From Tamaricihabitans halophyticus (lineage in GTDB: Bacteria; Actinomycetota; Actinomycetes; Mycobacteriales; Pseudonocardiaceae): 64,000 nt of DNA. The translations under genes were made by a program, and so were the position numbers. The notes below the pieces were generated by a model. The model was not told the DNA's origin and searched no databases. It saw nothing but the letters and a program-made list of their open reading frames with translations. How positions within the stretch are numbered: the stretch's first letter is position 1; the number at the start of each line of letters is the position of its first letter. Shown one piece after another: positions 25,626 to 36,346 of the stretch. The DNA is taken from assembly GCF_004340875.1 (NCBI RefSeq), contig NZ_SLXQ01000001.1, positions 124,001 through 188,000 of the forward strand, in the 5' to 3' direction.

Positions 25626-27827
25626 CTATTCGCCGTGTCCGTGCAGTTCCGCCAGCTGCCGCAACAGATCCCCGGCGGCATCGGCGATCACCGTGCCCGG
25701 TGGGAAGATCGCCGCCGCACCAGCCTCGCGTAGCGCGGCGAAATCGCCTGGCGGGATGACCCCGCCGACCACCACCATGATGTCCGAGCGCCCCAGTTCG
25801 GCCAGCTCGGCGCGCAGTGCGGGCACCAGCGTGAGGTGGCCAGCCGCCAGCGAGGAGACGCCGACGATATGCGCGTCCGCCTCGACCGCCTGCCGTGCCA
25901 CCTCTGCCGGTGTGGAGAACAGCGGGCCCACGTCCACGTCGAAGCCGAGATCGGCGAACGCCGTGGCGATCACCTTCTGGCCACGGTCGTGTCCATCCTG
26001 GCCCATCTTCGCGACCAGGATACGCGGCCTGCGGCCTTCGGCCTCGGCGAACTCGTCGACCTGCGCCCGCGCCGTATCGACGTTCGCCGATGTGCCAACC
26101 TCATCGCGATACACACCGGAAATCGTACGAATCTGCCCGGCGTGCCGCCCGTAGACCCGCTCGAGCGCGTCGGAGATCTCGCCCACCGTTGCCTTGGCCC
26201 GCGCGGCGTCGATCGCGTAGCTGAGCAGATTGTTCCGCAGGCCCTCGCTCGCCGACTCCTGCTCGGCCGCGGCGGTCAGCGCGCGCAGCGCGTCCTGAGT
26301 GGCCTGCTCGTCACGTTCCTCCCGCAGCCTGCGCAGCTTGTCCAGCTGCTCCGCGCGCACCTGCGCATTGTCCACTTTGAGCACGTCGATGTTTTCCTCG
26401 GCGTCCAGCCGGTACTTGTTCACCCCGATCACCGGCTGGCGGCCGGAGTCGATCCGGGCCTGGGTACGCGCGGCGGCTTCCTCGATGCGCAACTTCGGGA
26501 TACCCGCGTCGATGGCCCGCGCCATCCCGCCAGCCGACTCGACTTCGCTGATGTGCCCCCATGCCTTGTTCGCCAGCTCGTAGGTCAACCGCTCGATGAA
26601 CGCGCTACCGCCCCACGGGTCGATCACCCGCGTCGTACCGGATTCCTGCTGCAGCACCAGTTGCGTGTTACGAGCGATCCGCGCGGAGAAGTCGGTCGGC
26701 AACGCCAGTGCCTCGTCAAGCGCGTTGGTGTGCAATGACTGGGTATGCCCCTGGGTGGCCGCCATCGCCTCGACACAGGTGCGGATGACGTTGTTGTACA
26801 CGTCCTGCGCGGTGAGCGACCAGCCCGAGGTCTGGCAGTGCGTGCGCAGCGAAAGCGATTTGTCGTTACGTGGACCGAACTGGTTGACCAGCTTCGCCCA
26901 CAACAGGCGCGCGGCGCGCATCTTCGCGACTTCCATGTAGAAGTTCATCCCGATGGCCCAGAAGAACGACAGCCGGGGCGCGAAGGAATCGATGCTCAGC
27001 CCACCGTCCACACCGGCCCGGATGTACTCCACCCCGTCGGCGAGCGTGTACGCCAGCTCCAGATCGGCCGTGGCTCCCGCTTCCTGCATGTGGTAGCCGG
27101 AGATGGAAATGGAATTGAACTTCGGCATCCGCTGCGAGGTGTACGCGAAGATGTCCGAGATGATCCGCATCGAGGGCTGTGGCGGGTAGATGTAGGTGTT
27201 GCGGACCATGAACTCTTTGAGGATGTCGTTCTGAATGGTCCCCGCCAGCTTCTCCGGCGGCACGCCCTGCTCCTCGGCCGCGACCACGTACAGCGCCAGC
27301 ACCGGAAGCACCGCGCCATTCATCGTCATCGAAACGCTCATCCGGTCAAGCGGGATACCGTCGAAGAGCTGGCGCATATCGTAGATCGAATCGATGGCCA
27401 CGCCAGCCATCCCGACATCCCCGCCAACCCTGGGATGGTCCGAGTCGTACCCCCGGTGGGTGGCCAGATCAAAGGCCACCGACAGTCCTTTCTGGCCAGC
27501 CGCGAGGTTGCGCCGGTAGAACGCGTTGGACTCCTGCGCGGTCGAGAATCCCGCGTACTGGCGAACGGTCCACGGCTGGTTCACGTACATCGTCGCGTAT
27601 GGGCCGCGTAGATAGGGTGCGACGCCGGGATAGGTGCGCAGGAAATCCAGGTCTTCGGTATCGGCCGCGGTGTACAGCGGTTTGATCCCGATGCCCTCGG
27701 CGGTCTCCCAGGCGAGCGCGTCCGCGCCCTTGCCGGTGCGCTCGTGCAGCGCGGTCGCCCAGTCGGTACCGCCGCCGGCGTCCTGCTCGCCGAGCCGCAC
27801 ATCCGCGAAGTTCGGAATACTTGTCAT
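25626..27827 (-). CDS. mutB: Methylmalonyl-CoA mutase large (alpha) subunit
   Basis: A 733-residue adenosylcobalamin-dependent mutase interconverting (R)-methylmalonyl-CoA and succinyl-CoA. It has the TIM-barrel substrate domain (G-P-Y-A-T-M-Y near the N-terminus, [10 protein letters not shown]) and a C-terminal B12-binding domain with D-G-H-D-R-G supplying the cobalt-ligating histidine. The ATG overlaps the mutA TGA as ATGA, implying coupled translation of the heterodimer. It links propionyl-CoA carboxylation (accA3 provides the alpha chain) to the TCA cycle and supplies methylmalonyl units. Confidence 0.97.
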   Translation of the reverse strand: MTSIPNFADVRLGEQDAGGGTDWATALHERTGKGADALAWETAEGIGIKPLYTAADTEDLDFLRTYPGVAPYLRGPYATMYVNQPWTVRQYAGFSTAQESNAFYRRNLAAGQKGLSVAFDLATHRGYDSDHPRVGGDVGMAGVAIDSIYDMRQLFDGIPLDRMSVSMTMNGAVLPVLALYVVAAEEQGVPPEKLAGTIQNDILKEFMVRNTYIYPPQPSMRIISDIFAYTSQRMPKFNSISISGYHMQEAGATADLELAYTLADGVEYIRAGVDGGLSIDSFAPRLSFFWAIGMNFYMEVAKMRAARLLWAKLVNQFGPRNDKSLSLRTHCQTSGWSLTAQDVYNNVIRTCVEAMAATQGHTQSLHTNALDEALALPTDFSARIARNTQLVLQQESGTTRVIDPWGGSAFIERLTYELANKAWGHISEVESAGGMARAIDAGIPKLRIEEAAARTQARIDSGRQPVIGVNKYRLDAEENIDVLKVDNAQVRAEQLDKLRRLREERDEQATQDALRALTAAAEQESASEGLRNNLLSYAIDAARAKATVGEISDALERVYGRHAGQIRTISGVYRDEVGTSANVDTARAQVDEFAEAEGRRPRILVAKMGQDGHDRGQKVIATAFADLGFDVDVGPLFSTPAEVARQAVEADAHIVGVSSLAAGHLTLVPALRAELAELGRSDIMVVVGGVIPPGDFAALREAGAAAIFPPGTVIADAAGDLLRQLAELHGHGE

Positions 27828-29674
27828 TGGTCGACTCCCAACGCGTCCAGCGTCTCGGAAAGCGTGCTCAGCGCTTCGCAGCCGGCGAAGACATACGCGT
27901 CCACGCCCGGATAGTCCTTGGGCTTACCGGCGAGCAGTACTCGCCGCGCGCCCTGCTCGCGCAGCGCGCCGGCCAGTTCGGCGGCGCCGTCGGCGTATGC
28001 GGAGTCCGGCCCGCAGATGCAGGCGACCGGAGCGCCGGACTCGGCGAACTCCGCGATCGTGCCGGTTACCGTGTCGATCCCGCCAGCCTGCAACAGGTTC
28101 GTCGCGAAACTGACCCGCGCGGTGTGTTCGGCGAGCGATCCGAGCGTGGCGAGGAAGACCGTCGGGCGCCCACCGTGGTGCCGATCCGCGCGATCACGCA
28201 ACAGCTCGAAGCGCTCCGGATAGCGGATCACCGGCAGCCCACCGGTTTCTCTCGGCGCCGGCAGCGGATCCCGGACAAGGGGTTCCTCGGCGAGGTTCGC
28301 GAACTCGCTGACCCCGGTGAGCGGATCGGACCTGCTGGCCAGGTTCGCCTCGCGGCGCTGCCGGACGGCGGCCAGCTCGTCGGCCAGCTGGCCGGACTCC
28401 AGCGCGGTGACCAAGCCACCGCCGCGCTCCACCTCGGTGAAGAGCGACCAGGCGGTATGCGCGAGCTCGTCGGTAAGCTGGTCCACGTACCAGGAGCCGC
28501 CAGCCGGGTCGATCACTCCCGCCACTTTGGACTCTTCAAGCAGGATCGATTGGGTGTTGCGCGCTATCCGCATGGCAAACGCGTCCGGCAGTCCGATCGC
28601 CGAGTCGAACGGGCGCACGGTGATCGCGTCCGCGCCACCGACACCGGCGGCAAAGCAGGCCAGCGTCTCGCGCAGCATGTTCACCCAGGGATCGCGCTTG
28701 GCCATCATCGCCGCCGAAGTGACCGCGTGCTGACGCTGCGCGCGAGCGGGCAGGCTGACGCCACATACTTCGGTCACCCTTGCCCACAACCGGCGCGCGG
28801 CGCGGAACTTGGCGATGGTGAGGAACTGATCCGCGCTGGCCGCGTAGCGGAACTCCAGCTGGCCGGCGGCGTCGTCGACGTCCATTCCGGACTCGGTAAG
28901 CGCGCGCAGGTACTCAACGCCAGCCGCGATCGAGTAAGCCAGCTCCTGCGCATCGGAGCCGCCCGCGTCGTGGTAGGGCTCGCCGTCCACAAGCAACGCG
29001 CGCAGTTTGGGGAACTCAGCACTGACCCGCGCGGCAAGCGCCGCGGCTGGCGCCAGGTCCTGGCGTAGGCCGCCGCGCGCGTGCACCGAGATCGGGTCCG
29101 CGCCGAGGGCGCCGCTCAGTTCACTTGCCGGTACCTGCCGTTCGGCGCGCAGCGCGAACAGCGCTTCGGCTGCCGCGAGGTAGTCCGCCCCCGCGTCCAG
29201 CACCACCCCTGCGAGGTCCAGGTACACCCCGTGCAAGGCCTCGGCCAGCCGGTCGACCGGCACCCCGCTGGCACCGACCCGCAGCCAGATCGAGCTCACC
29301 CCGCCTTCCAGATCGGCGAGGATCGCGGTGTTGGCCGCCGCTGGATCCGGGTTGATATGCGCCTGCCGGATATCCCAGCCGGCGAGCACCCCACCCTCGG
29401 GGCGGCTGCCGCGGACGAACGGCGGCAGTCCCGGCAGGCCGGTTTCGGAGCCGTCCTGCTCGGCCGTGTACAGCGGGCGCACCGTGATCCCGTCGTAGGT
29501 TTCGGTGGCCAGCGCCGTCTCGATCGGTCCAGTTACCTTCGCCGGGTCCACTCCGCTCTTGCTGAGCACGCCGGCGACCAGGGCGCGCCATTGGTCCAGC
29601 TCGGCGGCGGGAAACTCACTCGCCAGCGCGAGCCTGCCCTGATCCGCGTTCGTGGCGTGCGGCGAAGCGGTCAC
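27824..29674 (-). CDS. mutA: Methylmalonyl-CoA mutase small (beta) subunit
   Basis: A 616-residue non-catalytic partner of MutB. It retains the barrel ([24 protein letters not shown]). The B12 domain lacks the D-x-H-x-x-G motif, reading [11 protein letters not shown] at that place, as expected for the beta chain. GTG 29674 has AAGGAGGG upstream. First gene of mutA-mutB-meaB. It diverges from the Ser/Thr kinase gene. Confidence 0.95.
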   Translation of the reverse strand: MTASPHATNADQGRLALASEFPAAELDQWRALVAGVLSKSGVDPAKVTGPIETALATETYDGITVRPLYTAEQDGSETGLPGLPPFVRGSRPEGGVLAGWDIRQAHINPDPAAANTAILADLEGGVSSIWLRVGASGVPVDRLAEALHGVYLDLAGVVLDAGADYLAAAEALFALRAERQVPASELSGALGADPISVHARGGLRQDLAPAAALAARVSAEFPKLRALLVDGEPYHDAGGSDAQELAYSIAAGVEYLRALTESGMDVDDAAGQLEFRYAASADQFLTIAKFRAARRLWARVTEVCGVSLPARAQRQHAVTSAAMMAKRDPWVNMLRETLACFAAGVGGADAITVRPFDSAIGLPDAFAMRIARNTQSILLEESKVAGVIDPAGGSWYVDQLTDELAHTAWSLFTEVERGGGLVTALESGQLADELAAVRQRREANLASRSDPLTGVSEFANLAEEPLVRDPLPAPRETGGLPVIRYPERFELLRDRADRHHGGRPTVFLATLGSLAEHTARVSFATNLLQAGGIDTVTGTIAEFAESGAPVACICGPDSAYADGAAELAGALREQGARRVLLAGKPKDYPGVDAYVFAGCEALSTLSETLDALGVDQ

Positions 29675-29822
29675 GACGACACCCTCCTTGGTGTTCAGCA
29701 GTACAGCCGGCGGTGAAGCCAGTCATTTTACGGAAACACGGGGCACCGGTCCGGAGACAGCGATCGCGGCGAATCTCACGCCGGTGAACACCGGTGGTAG
29801 CCGGCTGCGACACAATGACGGC

Positions 29823-31595
29823 GTGCCTTCCACCCAGCCGGAGCCCGAACGCCTGATCGCAGGTCGATATCGGCTGCATACGCTGGTCGGATCCGGGTCG
29901 ATGGGCAGTGTCTGGACCGGTTACGACGAGGTACTGCACCGCCAGGTCGCGGTGAAGGAGGTCCGGCTGCCGGCCGACTTTCCGCCCGCCCGTGCCGACG
30001 AGATGCGCGAGCGGGCACTGCGCGAGGCCCGCGCGATCGCCGCTCTTTCGCATCCGAACGTGATCGCGGTTTATGACGTGGCGATGGCCGGCGCCGAGCC
30101 GTTCGTGGTGATGGAGCTGTTGCCGTCACGCAGTCTTGCCGCGTTGTTGCGCACGCATGGCGCGCTGACCGTGCCGCAAACCGCCGCCGTGGGTGAGGCG
30201 GTGGCAGCCGCGCTGGAGGCCGCGCACCACAGCGGGATCACCCACCGTGACGTGAAGCCGGGGAACGTGCTGATCGCCGAGGCGGCCACGAACTACTCCC
30301 AGGCGCCGATCAAGCTCACCGACTTCGGCATCGCGCGGAATATGGCCGAGGTCAGCATGACCGCCTCCGGGGTGATGCTCGGCAGCCCCGCTTATATCGC
30401 GCCGGAAGTCGCCGCGGGCGATCCGGTCAGCCCGGCCGCCGACCTGTGGGGGCTCGGCGCCACGCTGTTCGCCGCCGCCGAGGGGCGAGCACCGTATGGC
30501 ACCGATGACGATCCACTGCAGACGGTGTTGAGCGTCGTGCATGGCGAGGTGCCCACGCCTTCGCCAGGCCCGTTCGCCGCGATCATCCGTGGGCTGATGG
30601 TCAAGGCTCCGGACGAGCGGATGTCGCTGCTCGAGGTGCGACGTACGCTGCATTCGCTGTTGCCCGAGCCGGGCGTCGAGGTGTTCGGACCGGCAATGTT
30701 CAGCGCCGAGCCGTCCGCGCCGCGGGCGGGTTTCGATCCCTCGGCTACCCAGTTGCTGGACCGTTCGCTGCTGGCCACGCCGGTGCACGCGCAATCGACC
30801 AGCCCCGAGCTGGTCCCGGCGAAGCCGCCAACCGACGAGGCTTCCGAGTTGGCCAAGAGCGAGTTGGCCAAGAGCGAGTTGGCCGGTGCCGAGCTGTCCA
30901 ACGATCCGGGGCCGCTGCCGTTCGCTCCGCCATCTCGCCGCCGCCGGGCCGGCGTGCTGGCGCGGATCGCGGTGTCGCTGGCCGCGGTACTGCTGTTTCT
31001 CGCGGCGAGCGCGGGCGGATTCGCGGCGGTGCGCGCGGTGGCGGGTAAACCGATTCTGCCCGCGGACCAGCCGGAGGTCGGCGAGCTCCAGCCGCGCACC
31101 GACTCCGCCTCCGCGTTCGTCGGCGAGCGGGCCGGCAAGTTCCGGGTGCTGGTGCCGGATGACTGGCAGCTGTTCCGCACCCAGCTTGGCGATGCGAGCT
31201 TGCCGTCCGGGAGCCGGGCGCAGTACCTCGGCCAGGATGGGCAGCAGACGCTGACCGTGGACTTCTTTCCCGAGTTCTACCCGGGTGGCGCGGTCGAGGA
31301 CTACGTCGAATGGCTGCGGCAGAGCTGGCCTGGCGAGGATCTGTGGGTGGTGTCCGATCGCCGGGCGACGGACAGGGAAAGCGGTGCCGAACCGGCGCGG
31401 GAACTGCGGTATCGGACGGTGGATCGGGGAAATTCCGCGGATGACGGGGTGCAGCGGCGTACCACCTTCGCGCTCGCCTTCGCGGCCGATCGCGCATTGT
31501 GGGTAGTCAGCGTGACGGCGCCAACGGACGATGCGGACAGCGCGCGCACTGAGCTGTACAACCGGATCGCGTCAAGCTTCACCGTCCGCGACTAG
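29823..31595 (+). CDS. Receptor-type serine/threonine protein kinase
   Basis: A 590-residue PknB-type membrane kinase. The kinase domain is at about 14-275: glycine loop G-S-G-S-M-G-S-V (23-30), catalytic lysine K45 (V-A-V-K-E), H-R-D-V-K-P-G-N-V-L (about 141-150) and D-F-G-I-A-R (about 167). The juxtamembrane linker contains S-E-L-A-K-S-E-L-A-K-S-E-L-A repeats (about 340-355). One transmembrane helix is at about 378-400. The about 190-residue extracytoplasmic domain has no PASTA motif. GTG 29823 is preferred, since the frame upstream to 29652 is not kinase-like and crosses the mutA start. The signal sensed is unknown. Confidence 0.93.
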   Translation: MPSTQPEPERLIAGRYRLHTLVGSGSMGSVWTGYDEVLHRQVAVKEVRLPADFPPARADEMRERALREARAIAALSHPNVIAVYDVAMAGAEPFVVMELLPSRSLAALLRTHGALTVPQTAAVGEAVAAALEAAHHSGITHRDVKPGNVLIAEAATNYSQAPIKLTDFGIARNMAEVSMTASGVMLGSPAYIAPEVAAGDPVSPAADLWGLGATLFAAAEGRAPYGTDDDPLQTVLSVVHGEVPTPSPGPFAAIIRGLMVKAPDERMSLLEVRRTLHSLLPEPGVEVFGPAMFSAEPSAPRAGFDPSATQLLDRSLLATPVHAQSTSPELVPAKPPTDEASELAKSELAKSELAGAELSNDPGPLPFAPPSRRRRAGVLARIAVSLAAVLLFLAASAGGFAAVRAVAGKPILPADQPEVGELQPRTDSASAFVGERAGKFRVLVPDDWQLFRTQLGDASLPSGSRAQYLGQDGQQTLTVDFFPEFYPGGAVEDYVEWLRQSWPGEDLWVVSDRRATDRESGAEPARELRYRTVDRGNSADDGVQRRTTFALAFAADRALWVVSVTAPTDDADSARTELYNRIASSFTVRD

Positions 31596-31597
31596 CG

Positions 31598-31625
31598 AAC
31601 CGCAAGATCCCTAAAGATCGCGGTT
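31598..31625. repeat. Dispersed palindromic repeat, B form
   Basis: AACCGCAAGATCC followed by CTAAAGATCGCGGTT, with AACCGC/GCGGTT arms, 3 bp after the kinase stop and just before the hairpin at 31632-31666. Confidence 0.85.
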
Positions 31626-31631
31626 GGTGGA

Positions 31632-31666
31632 GCTCTCCCGGTGCGGGCTTGGCGCACCGGGAGAGC
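31632..31666. terminator. Strong bidirectional hairpin terminator
   Basis: GCTCTCCCGGTGCG (31632-31645) pairs perfectly with CGCACCGGGAGAGC (31653-31666) across a 7-nt loop, GGCTTGG. It lies between the convergent kinase and sugC genes. A U-tract is missing, as is common in high-GC actinobacteria. Confidence 0.8.
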
Positions 31667-31672
31667 GACTTA

Positions 31673-32854
31673 CTAACCCGTGTAGGTGAGGTTCGCGCCG
31701 CTGGACGGATCGAACAGCAGCACCTTGTCCGGGTCGAACCAGATATCGCAGGCCGCGCCCTCCTGCGCCGCCGAGGCCGCGGACAACCGCGTTACCACCT
31801 GCGAACCGGACTCCGGCACATCCGAAGCACCAGCATCCACGGCCAGCTCGGCCAGCTCACTGGATTCCGCCTGCTTGCCTTCCACGGTGAAGTACGCGTA
31901 CTTGTCCGAGCCCATCGACTCGAGCACGTCCACCTGCGCCTGGAAGGTGACCCCGGTCGCCTTCGTCGCCTCGTCGAGCAACGCGGCGTCCTCGAAATGC
32001 TCCGGCCGGACACCGACGATCACGTCCCGCTGCGCCTTGCCGCCCTCGAGCACTCGCCGCAACCGATCGGTTAGCGCGATCTCACCAAGCGAGCTGGCCA
32101 GCTTGTTCTCCGCCAGCGTCGCGGGGAAGAAGTTCATCGAGGGCGACCCGATGAACCCGGCGACGAACAGGTTCGCCGGCTGCTCGTAAAGGAACTGCGG
32201 CGAGCCGATCTGTTGCACGAAACCACCGCGCAGCACCACGACGCGGTCGCCAAGAGTCATTGCCTCGGTCTGGTCGTGCGTCACGTACACCGTGGTCGTA
32301 CCGAGCTGCTTCTGCAATTTGGACACCGAGGTACGCATCTGCACGCGCAACTTTGCATCCAAATTAGACAAAGGCTCGTCCATGAGGAACGCCTTCGGGC
32401 TACGCACGATCGCCCTACCCATGGCAACCCGCTGCCGCTGACCACCAGACAAGTTGGACGGCTTGCGATCCAGGTGCTGGGTCAGGTCAAGCACCTTCGC
32501 CGCCTCGTCCACCTTCTGCTTGACCGTCGCGTCCGGAACCTTGGCCAGCCTGAGCGGGAAGGCCATGTTCTCCCGAACGCTCATATGCGGGTAGAGCGCG
32601 TAGGACTGGAAGACCATCGCGATATCCCGATCCTTCGGCGCACGCTCGTTCATCCGAGCACCGTCGATCCGCAGCTCGCCAGAGGTGATGTCCTCCAGTC
32701 CCGCGATCATGTTCAGCGTGGTCGACTTCCCACAGCCGGACGGCCCAACGAGAATGATGAACTCGCCGTCCGCGATATTGATGTCCACTTCGGATGCCGC
32801 GATCGCGCCATCAGGGTAACGCTTGGTTACCTTGTCCAAGACGATTTCAGCCAT
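31673..32854 (-). CDS. sugC: Trehalose ABC transporter ATP-binding protein SugC
   Basis: A 393-residue MalK/UgpC/MsmK-type ATPase. Walker A G-P-S-G-C-G-K-S-T (about 37-45), Q-loop F-Q-S-Y-A-L-Y-P-H, signature L-S-G-G-Q-R-Q-R-V (about 134-142), Walker B F-L-M-D-E-P-L-S-N-L, and switch histidine T-H-D-Q-T. The C-terminal regulatory (OB-type) domain is at about 240-385. Such ATPases energise the SugA/SugB permease. The order lpqY-sugA-sugB-sugC and the LpqY similarity assign trehalose. Last gene of the operon; a terminator follows. Confidence 0.93.
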   Translation of the reverse strand: MAEIVLDKVTKRYPDGAIAASEVDINIADGEFIILVGPSGCGKSTTLNMIAGLEDITSGELRIDGARMNERAPKDRDIAMVFQSYALYPHMSVRENMAFPLRLAKVPDATVKQKVDEAAKVLDLTQHLDRKPSNLSGGQRQRVAMGRAIVRSPKAFLMDEPLSNLDAKLRVQMRTSVSKLQKQLGTTTVYVTHDQTEAMTLGDRVVVLRGGFVQQIGSPQFLYEQPANLFVAGFIGSPSMNFFPATLAENKLASSLGEIALTDRLRRVLEGGKAQRDVIVGVRPEHFEDAALLDEATKATGVTFQAQVDVLESMGSDKYAYFTVEGKQAESSELAELAVDAGASDVPESGSQVVTRLSAASAAQEGAACDIWFDPDKVLLFDPSSGANLTYTG

Positions 32855-32861
32855 GATCCAC

Positions 32862-33704
32862 CTAGCCCTTCACGGCGCCGGAAGTCAGCCCAGCGACGAT
32901 ACGGCGCTGGAAGAACAGTACGAACAGGATAATCGGAATCGTGATCACCACGGCTGCCGCGGAGATCGTGCCCTTCGGGTCCTCGAACTGCGAGGCGCCG
33001 GTGAAGAAGGAAAGCGCGGCAGGCACGGTACGCGATGCCTCGGTTGACGTCAGCGAGATCGCGAACAGGAAGTCGTTCCAGGTCAGAATGAAGACCAGGA
33101 TCGCCGTGGTGAACACACCGGGCGCGGCCAGCGGCGCGATGACCTTGCGGAAGGCCTGTGCGGGCGTAGCTCCGTCCATCTTGGCCGCTTTCTCCAGCTC
33201 CCAAGGGATTTCCTTGAAGAACGCGGAGAGCGTGTAGATGGCCAAGGGCAGCCCGAACGTGACGTACGGCAGGATCAAGCCTGGCCAGGTGTCGAACAGG
33301 CCAAGCGCACGCTCGATCTCGAAGAGCGGGGAAACCAAGGAAACCTGCGGGAACATCGCCACCAGCAGGGAAACCCCGATCAGTACCCGCTTGCCGGGGA
33401 AGTCCAGCCTGGCTATCGCGTAGGCGGCCATCGTACCGATCACCACGGCAATGAACGTGGAGATCAGCGCGATGCCGATCGAGTTGAACAGCGCCCGGAC
33501 GAACTCGTTCGTCTGGAAGATGTCCACATAGTTCTGGATGGACCACTCGCGTGGAATGAAATTCCCGTCGTTCAGTGTCTCCTTCGACTTGAACGAGAGC
33601 GAGACAATCCACAACACCGGAACCAGCGCGTAGACCACGACCAGCAGGTCCAGAAAGGACCATTGGATTTTGCGGCGAGTCGTCGCCACACCGATCATCG
33701 CCAT
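32862..33704 (-). CDS. sugB: Trehalose ABC transporter permease SugB
   Basis: A 280-residue MalG-type permease with six hydrophobic segments and the cytoplasmic loop [19 protein letters not shown] (the E-A-A-x(3)-G coupling motif, about 188-206), which docks onto SugC. Its ATG overlaps the sugA stop by one base (TGATG). It pairs with SugA to form the channel that imports trehalose delivered by LpqY. Confidence 0.92.
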   Translation of the reverse strand: MAMIGVATTRRKIQWSFLDLLVVVYALVPVLWIVSLSFKSKETLNDGNFIPREWSIQNYVDIFQTNEFVRALFNSIGIALISTFIAVVIGTMAAYAIARLDFPGKRVLIGVSLLVAMFPQVSLVSPLFEIERALGLFDTWPGLILPYVTFGLPLAIYTLSAFFKEIPWELEKAAKMDGATPAQAFRKVIAPLAAPGVFTTAILVFILTWNDFLFAISLTSTEASRTVPAALSFFTGASQFEDPKGTISAAAVVITIPIILFVLFFQRRIVAGLTSGAVKG

Positions 33705-34654
33705 CAGCGCCGCCCCCCGTCGTCGCTACCGGGCGCGGCGGTACCGAAGCCCTTCACGAAGATGAACGCGATAATCGCGACGGTGATGAAGATCAGCACC
33801 GACATGGTCGATCCAATACCAAGGTTCAGCCCCTGAATCAGGTTGTTGTAGGTCGATACCGATACCGAGCCGGTCTGCTGCGCACCATTGGTCAACACGA
33901 AGATGTTGTCGAAAATGCGGAACGCATCGAGCATCCGGAACAGCAACGCAACGAGGATTGCCGGTTTCATCACCGGCACGATCACCTTGATGAACCGCTG
34001 CCACGGGCTGGCGCCATCCACCGAGGCCGCCTTGACCAGGTCATCTGGCACCAGCGCCAGACCCGCCATCAGCAGCAAGGCCATGAACGGCGTGGTCTTC
34101 CACACCTCGGCCAGCACGATGATGCCGAAGGCCGGCATCCGCTCGGTCAGCAACGCCGCCTCCGGCGCGAGCAACTGCGCGAGATACCCGGTGTCCGGGG
34201 TAAACGCATAGCGCCAGGAGAACGCGGCCACCACGGTGACAATCCCGTACGGGATCAGCGCCACGGTGCGGATCAGTCCGCGAGCCACGATTGTCCGGTG
34301 CATGATCAGTGCGAGCGCGAAGCCGAGCACGAACTCCAGCGCCACCGATACGGCCGTGAGGCCCATCGTGACCCCGAACGAGGTCCACCAGTACGGGCTG
34401 GACAGCACGGTGATGTAGTTCTCCAGACCGATGAATTCGGTCTGGCCGGGGAAACGCAGGTCGTAGCGCTGCAACGAGAGCCAGACGGAGTAGATGACTG
34501 GCCAGGCGGTAACCGCGAGCATCACCAGCGCGGCAGGGGCACACAACAGCAGACCAAGCCGACGCTCGGCCCGCTTGCCCTCACTGAGCTGCTTCTTCCC
34601 GGCTGGCGCGCCCGTGTCCGGATCGGCCGTACTTGCGGCCACCTCCGTTGTCAC
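33704..34654 (-). CDS. sugA: Trehalose ABC transporter permease SugA
   Basis: A 316-residue MalF-type permease. After a polar N-terminal about 38 residues come six hydrophobic helices; the coupling loop reads [15 protein letters not shown] (about 210-224). The start GTG overlaps the lpqY TGA (GTGA). Family members here import disaccharides; assignment to trehalose follows the LpqY-like binding protein and the gene order. Confidence 0.92.
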   Translation of the reverse strand: MTTEVAASTADPDTGAPAGKKQLSEGKRAERRLGLLLCAPAALVMLAVTAWPVIYSVWLSLQRYDLRFPGQTEFIGLENYITVLSSPYWWTSFGVTMGLTAVSVALEFVLGFALALIMHRTIVARGLIRTVALIPYGIVTVVAAFSWRYAFTPDTGYLAQLLAPEAALLTERMPAFGIIVLAEVWKTTPFMALLLMAGLALVPDDLVKAASVDGASPWQRFIKVIVPVMKPAILVALLFRMLDAFRIFDNIFVLTNGAQQTGSVSVSTYNNLIQGLNLGIGSTMSVLIFITVAIIAFIFVKGFGTAAPGSDDGGRR

Positions 34655-35979
34655 GGCAGGACTCCCTTCGATTCAAGGGCATCAGTGATCTCGGAACGCA
34701 GTCGCTCGGCCGTCGCCTGCGGATCAATCGAACTCGGCGGGGAGAGCACGGTAGAGATCACTGTGGACACGTTCTGATACGCGGGGGTAAGCGGGCGGAC
34801 ACCCGGTTCCTTCAGCGCATCCAGGATCGTGTCCTTCATCGGATAGGCGGTTTCCATATTCGGGTTGTCGTCGCCGGCCGGCTTACTCGGATCGATCGGC
34901 TCCGGATCGTTGTAGACCGACTCGATCGTCGGCGGCACGCCGTCGGACACCGCGGAGAACTTCTGGTTTTCCGCGCTCCGCAGGCACAGGGCTGCTTCGA
35001 AGGCTTCCGGCTGGTGTTTCGAGTACGAGCTCACCGCGAGGTTGTAGCCACCAATCGTGGACCTGCTCGGCTCGCCAGCGGTCGCCTCCGGGAAGCGCGT
35101 CCACTTCATGTGCTCGGCGCGCTCCGGGTTGCCCTCCTGCATGGCCGGATACACGAACGGCCAGTTCAGCTGGAAAGCGGCCTGGCTGCCCTTCGCTTCG
35201 AAGGACAGCCGGGTCTCGTCCTCCTGCGCGTTGGTCAGCCCTGGCGCGGTGATCCCAGCGGTGGTGAGCTCGTGGAGGATCTCCAGCGCACGCACGGCGC
35301 CCTCGTCCATCTCCACGGAAAGCCCGTCATCACTGAGGATCTGCCCGCCGGCGGACTCGGTGATCGAGTTGTACATCGAGACCAGACCTTCGTACTGCGC
35401 CCCGGTGAAGACGACCTGGTAAGGCTTGCCCTGCTGCTTCAACCGCTTGGCTGCCGCGATCACCTCGTCCCAGGTTTCCGGCGGCTCCGGGGTAAGGCGC
35501 TCGTCGTACCACATCAACTGGATGTTGGTGTTCTTTGTCGCGGCGTAGAGCTTGTCCTGCCACATGGCCGTCTCCAGTGGCCCCGGCAGGACACCTTCTT
35601 CGGCCTCAGCCTTGTTCTTGCCGGTCCACTCCGCCGCCCAGCCGGCCTCGGCGAACTCGGCCACCCAGGTGACATCCAGCCCGAGCACGTCCATCTCGTC
35701 GTCTTCCGCGGCGAGCCTGCGGACCATCTGCTCGCGCTGACCGTCCGCGTCCCGCGGCAGCTTGTTGTAGACGATCTGGTAGCGGCCGTTGGCCTGCTCG
35801 TTGCAGTTGTCCACGACGGTCTGGAAGTTTTCCTCCGGCGCGTAGTAGACGTTGATCGTCTTGCCCGTCTCCGAACCACATGCCGCCAGCACCGACGTGG
35901 CGACCAGCGCCACCCCCAGTGTTACGAGCGGTCGGCTCCGCGAGCCAGCACCACGACCAACCCGCCTGGTACTGCCCAT
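34651..35979 (-). CDS. lpqY: LpqY-like trehalose-binding lipoprotein
   Basis: A 442-residue extracytoplasmic solute-binding protein. It has a lipoprotein signal peptide with lipobox L-A-A-C (Cys at about 33, A-T-S-V-L-A-A-C-G-S). Aligned from memory, it follows Mycobacterium LpqY across its length: M-D-V-L-G-L-D-V-T-W-V-A-E-F-A-E-A-G-W, L-P-G-P-L, T-N-I-Q-L-M-W-Y, the T-I-G-G-Y-N-L-A segment and a closing G-V-L-P. In mycobacteria LpqY-SugABC recycles trehalose released during mycolate transfer. The ATG at 35979 has GGAAGGAG upstream; the frame to 36078 is rejected. Confidence 0.93.
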   Translation of the reverse strand: MGSTRRVGRGAGSRSRPLVTLGVALVATSVLAACGSETGKTINVYYAPEENFQTVVDNCNEQANGRYQIVYNKLPRDADGQREQMVRRLAAEDDEMDVLGLDVTWVAEFAEAGWAAEWTGKNKAEAEEGVLPGPLETAMWQDKLYAATKNTNIQLMWYDERLTPEPPETWDEVIAAAKRLKQQGKPYQVVFTGAQYEGLVSMYNSITESAGGQILSDDGLSVEMDEGAVRALEILHELTTAGITAPGLTNAQEDETRLSFEAKGSQAAFQLNWPFVYPAMQEGNPERAEHMKWTRFPEATAGEPSRSTIGGYNLAVSSYSKHQPEAFEAALCLRSAENQKFSAVSDGVPPTIESVYNDPEPIDPSKPAGDDNPNMETAYPMKDTILDALKEPGVRPLTPAYQNVSTVISTVLSPPSSIDPQATAERLRSEITDALESKGVLP

Positions 35980-36340
35980 TGATCCAGTCTCCTTCCCAGC
36001 ATGCACGCCGGGATCCAGCCGGACCTGACGGACCGCGAACACCCCGCACCCCAACGTGCCCCGGTCGATGTGCCCCACGCCACACAGGCACGCCGGTGGT
36101 GTGCAACTTAAGCCCGGCTACATCCGCGTGACAAGCAGCGCATCGACGAATCATGTAACGATTCAGGAGAAGTTTAGAGTGTGTATGCAAGTCCACCGCA
36201 AAGGTGGACGGAACTACGGCGTTCGGGTGAGCCACGCGGGCACGACGCTCCACGATTTGGCGTCCACCGAACCGCAATCTTTAAGGATCTTGCGGTTGAG
36301 CGGGCGCCAGGGTGACTCCGCGTGTTCGCGTTCTTTAAGG
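35980..36340. other. 361-bp regulatory/intergenic region upstream of lpqY
   Basis: No gene is seen. It contains an inverted repeat GAATC-(7)-GATTC (36148-36164), a 7-bp perfect hairpin GTCCACC-GCAAA-GGTGGAC (36191-36209), a B-form repeat (36270-36297) and an A-form repeat (36322-36346). The two shorter dyads are positioned to act as operators for the lpqY operon, but no factor can be named. Confidence 0.55.
36270..36297. repeat. Dispersed palindromic repeat, B form
   Basis: AACCGCAATCTTTAAG followed by GATCTTGCGGTT: a perfect 8-bp inverted repeat AACCGCAA/TTGCGGTT. This is the best-conserved B palindrome in the window, 24 bp from an A-form copy. Confidence 0.87.
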
Positions 36341-36346
36341 TTAGCG
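36322..36346. repeat. Dispersed intergenic repeat, A form
   Basis: GTGTTCGCG, TTCTTTAAGG, TTAGCG. TTA at 36341-36343 is the stop codon (TAA, minus strand) of the GSP17M-like gene. Confidence 0.85.
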
